A DNA stretch of 64,000 nt, taken from contig CAZJHX010000006.1 in assembly GCA_964545715.1 (NCBI GenBank), forward strand, positions 71,817 through 135,816, read 5' to 3'. The first letter of the stretch is position 1; every line of letters begins with the position of its first letter. A model generated the notes under the pieces. That model was not told the DNA's origin. It searched no databases and worked only from the letters and a program-made list of their open reading frames with translations. The DNA is from CAZJHX01 sp964545715. Its GTDB lineage: Bacteria; Myxococcota_A; UBA9042; GCA-2863065. A program made the translations under genes and the position numbers. Positions 56,217-64,000 of this stretch are shown piece by piece.

Positions 56217-57268
56217 GGGGCGGGGGCCAGGCTGGCGGCCTCGACGCCTTCGAGCTCGATGACCAGCGAGCACAGATTGGGATCCGGCGACGCGGCGCAG
56301 TCGAGCAGCGCCACGACCACGTCCTTGACGTCACACAATTGAGGGTCGGCGCCGCCCGTCGAGCAAGCCGTGTCCAGCGCCGACTGCAGGTTGTCCTTGC
56401 CGATCATCCCGCACAGGCGCCCGTTGACCAGGTCGAACTGGCCTTCGATCTCGCCAAGCATGCGGCCCTTCAGAATCGTCACATTCAGGTCGATGTCGCC
56501 CAGCTGAAGCGGAAACTGGAAGTCGGTCGGGCCGCCGCTGAGCTCGTTGCCCTTCACCGACGCGCTGGGGATCTGAACGACAAGCTCGCCGTCATCGCCG
56601 TATGACTTGGGGTCGATCTGATACGGGCAGTGGGTACCGTCGTCGTTGTAGTCGTAGCAGTCGGCATCGAGAACGTCGCCAACAAACATGTGCACGTCAA
56701 AGCCTGACTGCTCGCCCCCCAGGTAGCCGGCGAGCTCCGCCAACAGCACGGTGCTCCCGTCAACAATGTTGGCCATGATGCTGGCGTTCAAGTCCTGGCC
56801 AAGACCCTGCGCGATGCCGATCAGCGCGTTGACCTGGCCGTCCGCCTCGTTGACCACCCCGTCGCCGTTGGCGTCGCATGCGGAGCTGGTCACGTCGGGC
56901 GGCAGGTGCACCGAGATCACGTGCGTAACCCAGGGACCGTCGCTGAAGGGCGGCGGATCGTTGTCGTTGCCGGTGCCCCCGGTCGGGTCCTCTACGCCGG
57001 TCGTGCTGCCGCCGGTCGTGCTGCCGCCGGTGTCGCCCGTGGGCTCGCCGGTGCTCACACCCGTGTCACCGCTCGAGGTGGTGGTGGGATTGTCGGGGGT
57101 AGGCGGATCCGCGGCTGTATCGCCATCGTCTCCACCCGTGTCCCCGTGACCGGAGAAGACCCCGGTCGCACCCGTGTCCCCGGAGTCTTTTGGACCACCA
57201 ACGATGGTCGCCTCGGCGCCACACCCAAAAATGTAGAGAGAGATCCCCAGTACGGTCGTAAAGCGCAT
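56213..57268 (-). CDS. lipoprotein with Gly/Asp/Thr-rich linker
   Basis: 351 residues from ATG 57268 (GGAGG nine bases upstream), with lipobox IFGC (Cys16). Residues about 20-100 are low-complexity GDTG, TGGST and DPT units. The globular part starts near residue 105 and contains CDANGDGVVNEADGQVNALI, a dockerin/EF-hand-like calcium-binding segment with correctly placed Asp/Asn. Several Cys occur in the last third (CSTGGADPQLCDVKDVV, LLDCAAS). Probably a cell-surface protein; no enzyme motif. It converges on the ferritin-like lipoprotein gene. Confidence 0.72.
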   Translation of the reverse strand: MRFTTVLGISLYIFGCGAEATIVGGPKDSGDTGATGVFSGHGDTGGDDGDTAADPPTPDNPTTTSSGDTGVSTGEPTGDTGGSTTGGSTTGVEDPTGGTGNDNDPPPFSDGPWVTHVISVHLPPDVTSSACDANGDGVVNEADGQVNALIGIAQGLGQDLNASIMANIVDGSTVLLAELAGYLGGEQSGFDVHMFVGDVLDADCYDYNDDGTHCPYQIDPKSYGDDGELVVQIPSASVKGNELSGGPTDFQFPLQLGDIDLNVTILKGRMLGEIEGQFDLVNGRLCGMIGKDNLQSALDTACSTGGADPQLCDVKDVVVALLDCAASPDPNLCSLVIELEGVEAASLAPAP

Positions 57269-57333
57269 CAACATCGACCTCCGCAGCAGCAGCAAGCGCG
57301 GTGAAGAGTGTATGCCCAGACGGTTATTGTTGC

Positions 57334-58170
57334 CTAGTCGTTCTTTGGCAGGGGCGGGATCGGGACCGTGGTGCCCGTCTTCTCCAGCGTGGCATGCACC
57401 TGGGTCGTCTGCCCCTTGTCGATCGAGATGTAGCGGACCCAGCGGTCCCAGCCCTCTTTCTCGATGCGCACCAGATAGCGGCGCGTCGGCAGCTCTTTGC
57501 GCTTGTACGGCGCCGGCCCGACCTTGACCTCGTCCAGGTAGACGACGGCCTCGGGCGGATCGGTGGTGACCTCGATGTGGCCCTTGTACTGCCGCTTGCG
57601 CATGTTGATGCGGTGACGCGACTCGATGTTGGGGTCCAGCGTCTCGGTCTCGTTGTAGTTGTGATAGAGCTCGTCGCGCGCGATGATCTGGTAGTCACCC
57701 GGCACAAACTGCAGCTCATAGACCGGGGTTCGGCCGACCACCACGTTTGAGACGCGCACCTCCACCGTCTTGGGCCGCACCGACTCGATAGCCAGCTTGG
57801 CCGAGCCGGCGCGCTTGAGACAGCGAGCGCGCTTGCTTTTGAGCTCGCCGGCCTGCTTATCGCCGGGCGCCATGTACAGGAAGCCGGTGGAGTACAGGAC
57901 AAACTCGCGGCACAGCTTCAAGTCCCAGGCGATGAACGCCATGTTGAACAGCAGCTCGTCGTCGGGCTGATACTGTAGCTCCAGCACCTGCTGAAACTTG
58001 GTCAGCGCCTCTTTGGGGTTGTTGCGGCGGAAGAGCTTGGAGGCCTCCTCCTTGAGCTTTGTGATCTGCTGCAAGGTGGCCGGATCGCGCTCGTCCTGCG
58101 CGAGCGCGGACCTCGCCGGTACAGCCAGAATCGTTGTTGTGAGGGCACAAATCAGAAGACGTGTGAGCAT
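57334..58170 (-). CDS. PEGA-domain protein
   Basis: 278 residues with a signal peptide ending ALA. Residues about 30-110 are a helical TPR-like region (KLKEEASKLFRRNNPKEALTKFQQVLEL). Two PEGA-type beta domains follow (about residues 128-175, and 194-258 with GHIEVTTDPPEAVVYLDEVKVGPAPYKRKELPTRRYLVRI), which is the strongest match. Such proteins are usually periplasmic or surface-associated. It follows the S41 protease gene by six bases on the same strand. Confidence 0.82.
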   Translation of the reverse strand: MLTRLLICALTTTILAVPARSALAQDERDPATLQQITKLKEEASKLFRRNNPKEALTKFQQVLELQYQPDDELLFNMAFIAWDLKLCREFVLYSTGFLYMAPGDKQAGELKSKRARCLKRAGSAKLAIESVRPKTVEVRVSNVVVGRTPVYELQFVPGDYQIIARDELYHNYNETETLDPNIESRHRINMRKRQYKGHIEVTTDPPEAVVYLDEVKVGPAPYKRKELPTRRYLVRIEKEGWDRWVRYISIDKGQTTQVHATLEKTGTTVPIPPLPKND

Positions 58171-58176
58171 GCGGCG

Positions 58177-61100
58177 CTATCTCCGATAAACAAACACTCG
58201 GTGCTTGTATAACAGGTCCCGGCCCGCTCTGGCATAGATCGCGATCTTGTTCATCCCCTTGTCCAGCGGCACGCTCGCCTCGAACGGGATGTCGGCAGCG
58301 CCCTGAGTCTGCGCGCGACGGAAGTACACCTTGTCGTTGTCACGGAAGATGTAGACGTCGGGCTGCTCGCCGTCCTCCAGCGTGGGGAACAGGGCCTTGC
58401 CGGTCAGTTGAATCGTCGGGTCGTCGGTCGCCAGTGAGACGACCCCGGACAGCTCCACGTCGGGCTGCCGAAGCTGAGGACGCGCGACAAGAGCGGCGCG
58501 CTGGGGGACGCGTACGCTGGTCGTGGCCACGGTCAGTCCCTTGCGTGAAATCCAGCCGTAGGTGCCGTCGGTCCCGTCACGTGCCGGCAGCAGCGGAATG
58601 CGCAGCCAGTCGCCCAGCCGGCCGTCCGTGTACGCAGCGCCGCCGCCCGCCAGCACACCGATGGTGCCGGTGGTCGCGGACGCGCCGGAGAAGACGGTGA
58701 CACCCGCGGTCGGGAGCAACCACCGCCCGCTCTTGACCTCGACCTGCGTCGCGACTGCGGACGAGTACGGCATATCCAGCCCGTGTACGATGCCCTGGCG
58801 CAGTACCGTGTCCCGGACGCGCAGCTCCAGGTCGGGGCCGTTGGACGGAGCGCCCTCGCGCACTTGCACGGTGAACTCCACATCGTGCGTCTCGCCCGGC
58901 GCCAGCCCGTCCAGCCAGGCCCGACCCGCGGTGATGAAGACCTCGTCACCGCCGCGGTTCTTGAGCACGGCCAGCGTCTTGAGCGCGGGGCCCGTGCCGA
59001 CGTTGGTGATACTGACGCGAAGGGTCACGTTCTCGCCCGGGTTGGCGACACCGTCGGCGCCGTCGACCACCTGTACCGACGTGGCAAAGCGCGGGCGGGC
59101 CTGGCCGACGATCTCGACATCCAAACGCGCCGGCTTCACGCCGCGAGCGCTGGTGGTCGCGCTGCCCAGGTAGATGCCGGCCTCGACGGGCACGATGCGG
59201 CCGTATGTGGAGCGCGGCACGTCGACCTGCACCTTCCAGCGACGCGTCTCGCCCGCCGGGATGCGCCCGAGCAGGAAGTCGTGTCCCTCGAAGAAGTCCA
59301 GCGCCGAGGTGGTCAGCGCGCGGACGCGATGCACGGCGGTCTTGCCCTTGTTCGTGACGCTCAGCTCAAACGTCAGCTTCTCACCGGCGGCGATACGGCC
59401 ACCAGGGCGATCGGCGGTCAGGGTGGCGACCAGGTTGGGCCGCTTGGGGTTGGCGCCCTCGTGCCAGTCGATATCCAGCTTGCCCAGCGCCTCGATCATC
59501 TTGGCCGTCTGCTCGCGCTTGGCCAGGGCGAAGATGGGACCTGCGCGGGCGATCATCTCTTTGGCGGTGTTGCGACCGGCCTCCAGGAGCATCTTGGTCG
59601 ACAGGCGTGTCGCGAAGTCGCTGGTGCGGGGATGCGCGCCGTCCGCCACATACGGAACCCGGGCGTCGGTGTCGTGCCGCTTGGTCCGCGCGGAGTTGTC
59701 CAGGTGGTTCTTGAGGTTGCGCTCACCGCCGGCCCGATCGTAGTTCAGGTTGACCTTCTCCTCGGACAGCGTGACGGGCACGAGCGTGACGTGCGGGGTG
59801 ATGCCCACGCTCTGGATGGACTCGTCGCCGGGCGTCAGGTACTGGGCGATCGTCAGCTTGAGCGCGGCCTCATCGACGTCGTAGATGACCTGCACCGACC
59901 CCTTGCCGAATGTGGTGGAGCCGACGATGACGGCGCGATCGTTGTTTCTGAGCGCGCCCGCCACGATCTCGCTGGCCGAGGCGCTGCCGGCGTTGACCAG
60001 GACGACCAGCGGCAGGTCCGCCCAGGTGCGCTTGGGAGATGCGACCTTCTCTTCCCGCACGCGGTTGCCGCCGCCGACGGTGGTGACGATGCCGCCGTCA
60101 CTGAGGAAGAGGTCGCTGACCTCGATGGCCTGGTCGAGCAGGCCGCCGGGGTTGTCGCGCAGGTCCAGGACGAAGCCGCGCAGGTCGGCGCCGTCCGACT
60201 CTTTGTACTCTTTGGCCAGCCGCTCGACCGCTTTGCGCAGGTCGGGGCCGGTGGTCTGTTGGAAGTTCTTGATGCGCGCGTAGCCGATGCCGCCGTCCAG
60301 CAGCTCTCCGGTCACCGACGCAAGCGTGATGTTGGACCGCACGATGCGGAACTTGCGCGGCTCGGCGAAGGCCTTGCGCATGATCCACACGTCCACGGGA
60401 GTCCCCGGAGGCCCGCGCAGGCGCTTGACCGCCTCGCTGAGCGACATGTTGATGGTGGACTCGTTGTTGATCTGAATGATCTTGTCAGCGCTCTTGAGCC
60501 CTGCGCGCTGTGCAGGGGTACCGTCCAGCACACTCTGAATGACCAGGCGGCCGTCCTGCGCGCCGATGACGATGCCGAGGCCGCCGAACTTGCCGGTCGT
60601 GCCCAGCTTCATCTCGCGATAGACCGACGGCGTGAGCAGGATTGAGTGCGGGTCCAGCGTGCGCAGCAGTCCGTTGACTGCGGCGTACTCGACCTCTTTG
60701 GGCTGCACCGAACCGGACAGGGCGGGCGAGATGTACTCGAAGATATCGAGCAGCTTCCAGTTCATGGTGTAGAGGTCGTTGACCTTGGCCAGGTCAAAGC
60801 GCTTTTCGGACTCCCCGACGCGGACGACCACGGCCTTTGTGACGCCGTCCTCCACGACCGGATCGCTCATCAGCTCAGGCACGCGGCGCTCGACGTCCTT
60901 GAGCGCCGCGATCACCATGGCGCGGGCGTCCGCGCGGCTGGGATCGACGTAGTTGCTGCGGATATAGCCGACACAGCGTGTCAGGACGCGCAGGCGTGAG
61001 AGGTCGTAGCCGTCGTTGTCGCCGCGCGTGACGTTGGACGCGTAGGTGCGCGCCGGGTCGAAGTGATACCCGCGCTCGCCGAAGTCCATCATGATGAAAA

Positions 61101-61182
61101 GCACCACGACTGCCGTGAAGCTCAAGCTCGCGACCGTCCAGCGGACGATAGTCTCAATCGGTGGATGTCGGTCGTTCGGCAT
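58177..61182 (-). CDS. S41-family C-terminal processing protease, multidomain
   Basis: 1001 residues from the ATG at 61182; longer starts reach into the divergent gap. One transmembrane segment (about residues 10-32) anchors a periplasmic protein. A PDZ domain (about 190-275: LGIVIGAQDGRLVIQSVLDGTPAQRAGLKSADKIIQIN) is followed by the S41 core with VNAGSASASEIVAGAL (catalytic Ser402) and TTFGKGSVQV (Lys427). The remaining half contains CARDB-like beta domains and an SH3-like segment (GVTVFSGASATTGTIGVLAGGGAAY). It would cleave C-termini of envelope proteins. It is longer than CtpA (about 400 residues). It precedes the PEGA gene. Confidence 0.9.
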   Translation of the reverse strand: MPNDRHPPIETIVRWTVASLSFTAVVVLFIMMDFGERGYHFDPARTYASNVTRGDNDGYDLSRLRVLTRCVGYIRSNYVDPSRADARAMVIAALKDVERRVPELMSDPVVEDGVTKAVVVRVGESEKRFDLAKVNDLYTMNWKLLDIFEYISPALSGSVQPKEVEYAAVNGLLRTLDPHSILLTPSVYREMKLGTTGKFGGLGIVIGAQDGRLVIQSVLDGTPAQRAGLKSADKIIQINNESTINMSLSEAVKRLRGPPGTPVDVWIMRKAFAEPRKFRIVRSNITLASVTGELLDGGIGYARIKNFQQTTGPDLRKAVERLAKEYKESDGADLRGFVLDLRDNPGGLLDQAIEVSDLFLSDGGIVTTVGGGNRVREEKVASPKRTWADLPLVVLVNAGSASASEIVAGALRNNDRAVIVGSTTFGKGSVQVIYDVDEAALKLTIAQYLTPGDESIQSVGITPHVTLVPVTLSEEKVNLNYDRAGGERNLKNHLDNSARTKRHDTDARVPYVADGAHPRTSDFATRLSTKMLLEAGRNTAKEMIARAGPIFALAKREQTAKMIEALGKLDIDWHEGANPKRPNLVATLTADRPGGRIAAGEKLTFELSVTNKGKTAVHRVRALTTSALDFFEGHDFLLGRIPAGETRRWKVQVDVPRSTYGRIVPVEAGIYLGSATTSARGVKPARLDVEIVGQARPRFATSVQVVDGADGVANPGENVTLRVSITNVGTGPALKTLAVLKNRGGDEVFITAGRAWLDGLAPGETHDVEFTVQVREGAPSNGPDLELRVRDTVLRQGIVHGLDMPYSSAVATQVEVKSGRWLLPTAGVTVFSGASATTGTIGVLAGGGAAYTDGRLGDWLRIPLLPARDGTDGTYGWISRKGLTVATTSVRVPQRAALVARPQLRQPDVELSGVVSLATDDPTIQLTGKALFPTLEDGEQPDVYIFRDNDKVYFRRAQTQGAADIPFEASVPLDKGMNKIAIYARAGRDLLYKHRVFVYRR

Positions 61183-61254
61183 TCTAGTCGTCACTTTAAC
61201 TGCCCGTGTTAACATACACAATCGACCGCTTATTGCGGGCGCATGAGGTTGAAC

Positions 61255-63438
61255 ATGGCGAAGCGGGCCAGCGCCCCGATCCCGTACCCGGATCACCTGG
61301 CATTGTTAGAGGATCATCTCCGTCGTTTGGAGCTGTTCCTCAGAGCAAGCATCGTGAACAAACGGGCTGAGACAGCCGAGATCGGCGGCGGCGCGATGCT
61401 GTCGTTTCCCGGCATCGATCAGGCGGACCCCGACGAGCTGCTGGCGGAGGCGAGCGCGCTGCAGGACGTCATCAACGCGCGGGTCGCGGTCACCGTAGAC
61501 ACCCGCCTGCCGCTGGCCGAGACCACCGAGCAGTTTGGCCTGGACGACTTCGAACGGGACGTGATCCTGTTGGCGCTGGCGCCCTCGCTGGAGCTGAAGT
61601 TCGGCCGCTATTACGGCATGTTGCGGGACAATCCGTACAAGGGCGAGCTGGACGTAGACCTGGTGCTGACCCTGCTGGTCGGTGAGGGGACCGCCGCGCG
61701 CGTGCGGGCCCGCCGGTACTTTGCGTCTGACGCCAACCTGCTGCGGCACAACCTGATCACGCTGGACCGCCACCGCATCGAGATGGGCGACTCGTTTTTG
61801 AGCCTGGGTCTGCGCCTGCCCCAGCGCGTGCTCACGTGGCTGCTGGGCGAGGACAACCTGGATGAGTCGCTGCAGGGCTTTACCAAGCTGCTGGAGCCGG
61901 ACATCACCTTTGACCAGGTGGTGCTGCAGCCCGCCATTCGCGACTCGATTCGGGCCATGGTGCACAACCACGCCGACTACCTGAAGACCATCGCCGACTG
62001 GAAGCTGGACCAGACGATCACGTACGGCCGCGGTGTGGTGCTGCTGTTCGTAGGCGCCCCGGGCACGGGCAAGACGATGACCGCCAAGGCCATCGCTCAT
62101 GAGCTGGGCAAGCGCCTGCTGCTGGTCGATCCCAACCAGATCTTCGATGTGAAGCGCCCCATCGAGGACAACCTCAGCGAGCTGTTTCGCGAGGCGCGCC
62201 TGCAGAACGCGGTGGTGTTTTTTGACGAGTGCGAGGGACTGCTGGGCCACCGAGTGCAGGGCAACCCGCAGGTCTCGCTGATCCTCAGCGCCATCGAGCA
62301 CTACGACGGCATCATCATTCTGAGCACGAACATGCCGCAGCTGCTGGACCCGGCGCTGGACCGCCGCGTGCTGTACCGCTGCATCTTCGAGCCCCCGGCT
62401 GTCAGCCTGAGAAAGCGGATCTGGGAAGTGCACCTGACGCCGGACGTCGCGCTGACCGAAGACGTTGACCTGGAGCTGCTGGCGCGCCAGTACGACTTCA
62501 CGGGCGGCTACATCAAAAACGCGGTGCTGGTCGCGCTGAACCGCGCGCTGACCCGGCCGGAGCGCCCGCCGGTGCTCAGCCACGAGGACCTCGACGTGGC
62601 GGCAAGAACCCAGCTGCGCGCCCGCTTGAATGAGTACGCCGAGCGCCACACCACGCCGCTACGCCTGACGGACCTGATTCTGCCGGAGGAGACCGCTGAG
62701 CAGGTGCAGGAGATCCTGGATGCGGCCCGCAGCCGCAGCACGGTGTTTCAGGAGTGGGGCTTCGGGGACAAGCTGACCAAAGGCAAGGGCCTCTCGGCGT
62801 TGTTCGACGGCGAGCCCGGCACCGGCAAGACCCTGTGCGCCGAGATCCTGGCGGCCGAGCTGGGCCTGACCTTGTACCGAATCCAGGTCGCCAACGTGGT
62901 CAGCAAGTACATCGGCGAGACCGAAAAGAACCTCACCCGCATCTTCAAAGAGGCCGACCAGTCCCACTGCCTCCTGCTGTTTGACGAGGCCGACTCGCTC
63001 TTCTCCCAGCGCACGGACGTCAAGAGCGTCCAGGACAAATACGCCAACATGGAGATCAACGTCCTCCTGCAGCTCATGGAGCGCTACGACGGCCTGGTCC
63101 TGCTCACAACCAACCTCAAGAAGGGCATCGACAAGGCCTTCGAACGCCGCTTGTCCTTCAAGGTTCACTTCCCGTTCCCAGAGCCCGACCAGCGCGCCGC
63201 CATCTGGGAGCACCTGCTGCCCAAAAACGCCCCGGTCGACGACGACATCGACTTCTGGGGCATGGGCAAGGGCTTCGAATTGAGCGGCGGCAGCATCAAG
63301 AACGCCATCATCCGCGCCGCCTACCGAGCCGCGGCCCAGCACCGCCAGATGAGCATGAACGACTTCGTGGAAGCCGCCAAATACGAGTGCGCCGCGGCGG
63401 GCAAGCTCTACCGGATCCCGCAGCGAGACGAGTTTTGA
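61255..63438 (+). CDS. tandem AAA+ ATPase
   Basis: 727 residues from the ATG at 61255, with GAGG six bases upstream. The N-terminal 240 residues are a helical domain. The first AAA+ module has Walker A GAPGTGKT (about residue 267) and Walker B VVFFDECEG; the second has GEPGTGKT (about residue 519) and LLLFDEADSLF followed by the sensor-like LLTTNLKKGIDKAFERR. Both modules look active. It would act as a ring-shaped unfoldase or remodelling machine in the cytoplasm. It is divergent from the S41 protease gene and is followed directly by two MshEN-like small proteins. Confidence 0.9.
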   Translation: MAKRASAPIPYPDHLALLEDHLRRLELFLRASIVNKRAETAEIGGGAMLSFPGIDQADPDELLAEASALQDVINARVAVTVDTRLPLAETTEQFGLDDFERDVILLALAPSLELKFGRYYGMLRDNPYKGELDVDLVLTLLVGEGTAARVRARRYFASDANLLRHNLITLDRHRIEMGDSFLSLGLRLPQRVLTWLLGEDNLDESLQGFTKLLEPDITFDQVVLQPAIRDSIRAMVHNHADYLKTIADWKLDQTITYGRGVVLLFVGAPGTGKTMTAKAIAHELGKRLLLVDPNQIFDVKRPIEDNLSELFREARLQNAVVFFDECEGLLGHRVQGNPQVSLILSAIEHYDGIIILSTNMPQLLDPALDRRVLYRCIFEPPAVSLRKRIWEVHLTPDVALTEDVDLELLARQYDFTGGYIKNAVLVALNRALTRPERPPVLSHEDLDVAARTQLRARLNEYAERHTTPLRLTDLILPEETAEQVQEILDAARSRSTVFQEWGFGDKLTKGKGLSALFDGEPGTGKTLCAEILAAELGLTLYRIQVANVVSKYIGETEKNLTRIFKEADQSHCLLLFDEADSLFSQRTDVKSVQDKYANMEINVLLQLMERYDGLVLLTTNLKKGIDKAFERRLSFKVHFPFPEPDQRAAIWEHLLPKNAPVDDDIDFWGMGKGFELSGGSIKNAIIRAAYRAAAQHRQMSMNDFVEAAKYECAAAGKLYRIPQRDEF

Positions 63439-63780
63439 GTGGAGATCTGGATCCCATTGGTGGACCTGGACGCCCTTACGGCGAGCCACGACATCGCACC
63501 GGAGATCATCGGCCTCATCGCACCACAGACGGCTCGGCGGCTGCGGCTCCTGCCTCTAGACAGGCACAATGACACCGTAATCCTGGCGTCAGATGCACCA
63601 GAAGCGCTGATCACCCGTGTCGACCGCCACGTGGGCCACGGCTGGGTGGTAGAACACCGCCTGGCGTGCCCGGAGTTGCGCACCATCTTCGGTCCCGATG
63701 GGGCCAGCGTCTTACGGGCAAGTACGGAAGCACTCGATCGTGCCCACGCCCGCTACTACCCGTGCAGCGAAGAGTGTTAG
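63439..63780 (+). CDS. stand-alone MshEN-like domain protein
   Basis: 113 residues. The GTG start lies directly after the TGA of the AAA+ gene. Most of the length matches the N-terminal domain of type II secretion/type IV pilus ATPases (MshEN, PF05157), as in LVDLDALTASHDIAPEIIGLIAPQTARRLRLLPLDRHNDTVILASDAPEAL. In MshE this domain binds cyclic di-GMP, but here the expected RxxxR-style residues are not clearly conserved. There is no ATPase module attached. A second copy follows. Confidence 0.7.
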   Translation: MEIWIPLVDLDALTASHDIAPEIIGLIAPQTARRLRLLPLDRHNDTVILASDAPEALITRVDRHVGHGWVVEHRLACPELRTIFGPDGASVLRASTEALDRAHARYYPCSEEC

Positions 63781-64000
63781 GTGGACCAGGGCGACTTCTG
63801 CTCCATCGATCTCGACGCCTATGAGATCCTGCAGCACGTTGTCGCCCTGTTCCCGGCCGAGCTGGCCCGACGTCTCCGCGCGATCCCACTGGACGAGCAG
63901 GGCAGCAAGGTGATCGTAGCGACCGACCACCCGGAGCTGCTGGGTGTGCAAACGAGGGAGGTCCGGTACCGCGACGACGGCCGCCCGTTGGCCATTCTCA
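63781..64000 (+). CDS. stand-alone MshEN-like domain protein (3' partial)
   Basis: The GTG start follows the TAG of the first MshEN-like gene without a gap. The visible 73 residues read as IDLDAYEILQHVVALFPAELARRLRAIPLDEQGSKVIVATDHPELL, again MshEN-like, parallel to the neighbour. The window ends inside the frame, so the full length and any attached domain are unknown. Confidence 0.65.
   Translation, partial: MDQGDFCSIDLDAYEILQHVVALFPAELARRLRAIPLDEQGSKVIVATDHPELLGVQTREVRYRDDGRPLAIL

Overview
The window is about 64 kb of high-GC, almost fully coding DNA. It looks like a Gram-negative, menaquinone-using bacterium of the deltaproteobacterial/Myxococcota (Bradymonadia-like) type. The reasons are the many lipoproteins with Thr/Asp-rich linkers and very cysteine-rich repeats, a TonB-dependent receptor, a complete menaquinone operon and a probable selenoprotein. 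This placement is inference; no rRNA is present to confirm it. I see no tRNA, rRNA, insertion sequence, CRISPR array or prophage. No gene-free stretch exceeds 300 bases; the longest is about 225 bases, at 51092-51315.

Layout. 1-2841: truncated MBL hydrolase, an orphan-looking DNA methyltransferase and a FemAB/GNAT-like protein. 2906-9224: three abutting or overlapping envelope lipoprotein genes (beta-propeller-like, Ig-like, eight-repeat Cys-rich) and an unknown acidic/Lys-rich protein. 9228-14790: operon of TonB-dependent receptor, small lipoprotein and M16 zinc-protease lipoprotein, with a Fus-like gene pairing. 14812-17153: FliA-type sigma factor, PilZ protein and a small unknown. 17150-27010: eight-gene operon menF-menD-menB-menA-menCE(fusion)-polyprenyl diphosphate synthase-DAHP synthase-menG, covering most steps from the shikimate entry point to menaquinone. 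A GbsR/MarR-like regulator is divergent (27102), and two near-identical 22-bp palindromes lie in the regulator/menF gap and inside menD. 27678-35038: TPR protein, Hsp90-family chaperone, holA and a phospholipase D-like protein.

35086-40811: an unknown, a gluzincin/DUF1080 fusion, a CBM9-like protein and hisC-aroA-yjbQ. 40825-43627: a cysteine-rich lipoprotein followed by a tandem DsbA-like protein whose second CxxC motif is encoded UGA-Pro-Phe-Cys, with a bacterial-SECIS-like hairpin directly downstream. This is the strongest candidate for something new here. 43628-49780: asnS, a DUF4331 protein, a Thr/Asp-repeat Cys-rich protein, a TPR lipoprotein and a YcaQ-like protein. 49785-58170: thioredoxin, an ECF sigma factor apparently fused to a membrane anti-sigma domain, a CxxCH protein/lipoprotein/DUF1501 export cluster, a ferritin-like lipoprotein, another Thr/Gly/Asp-rich lipoprotein and a PEGA protein. 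58177-64000: a large S41 protease, a tandem AAA+ ATPase and two stand-alone MshEN-like domains, the second cut by the window end.

One assembly defect lies inside menA: poly-G, ten Ns and a degraded duplicate of the flank. The menA reading is therefore not reliable around 22744-22910.
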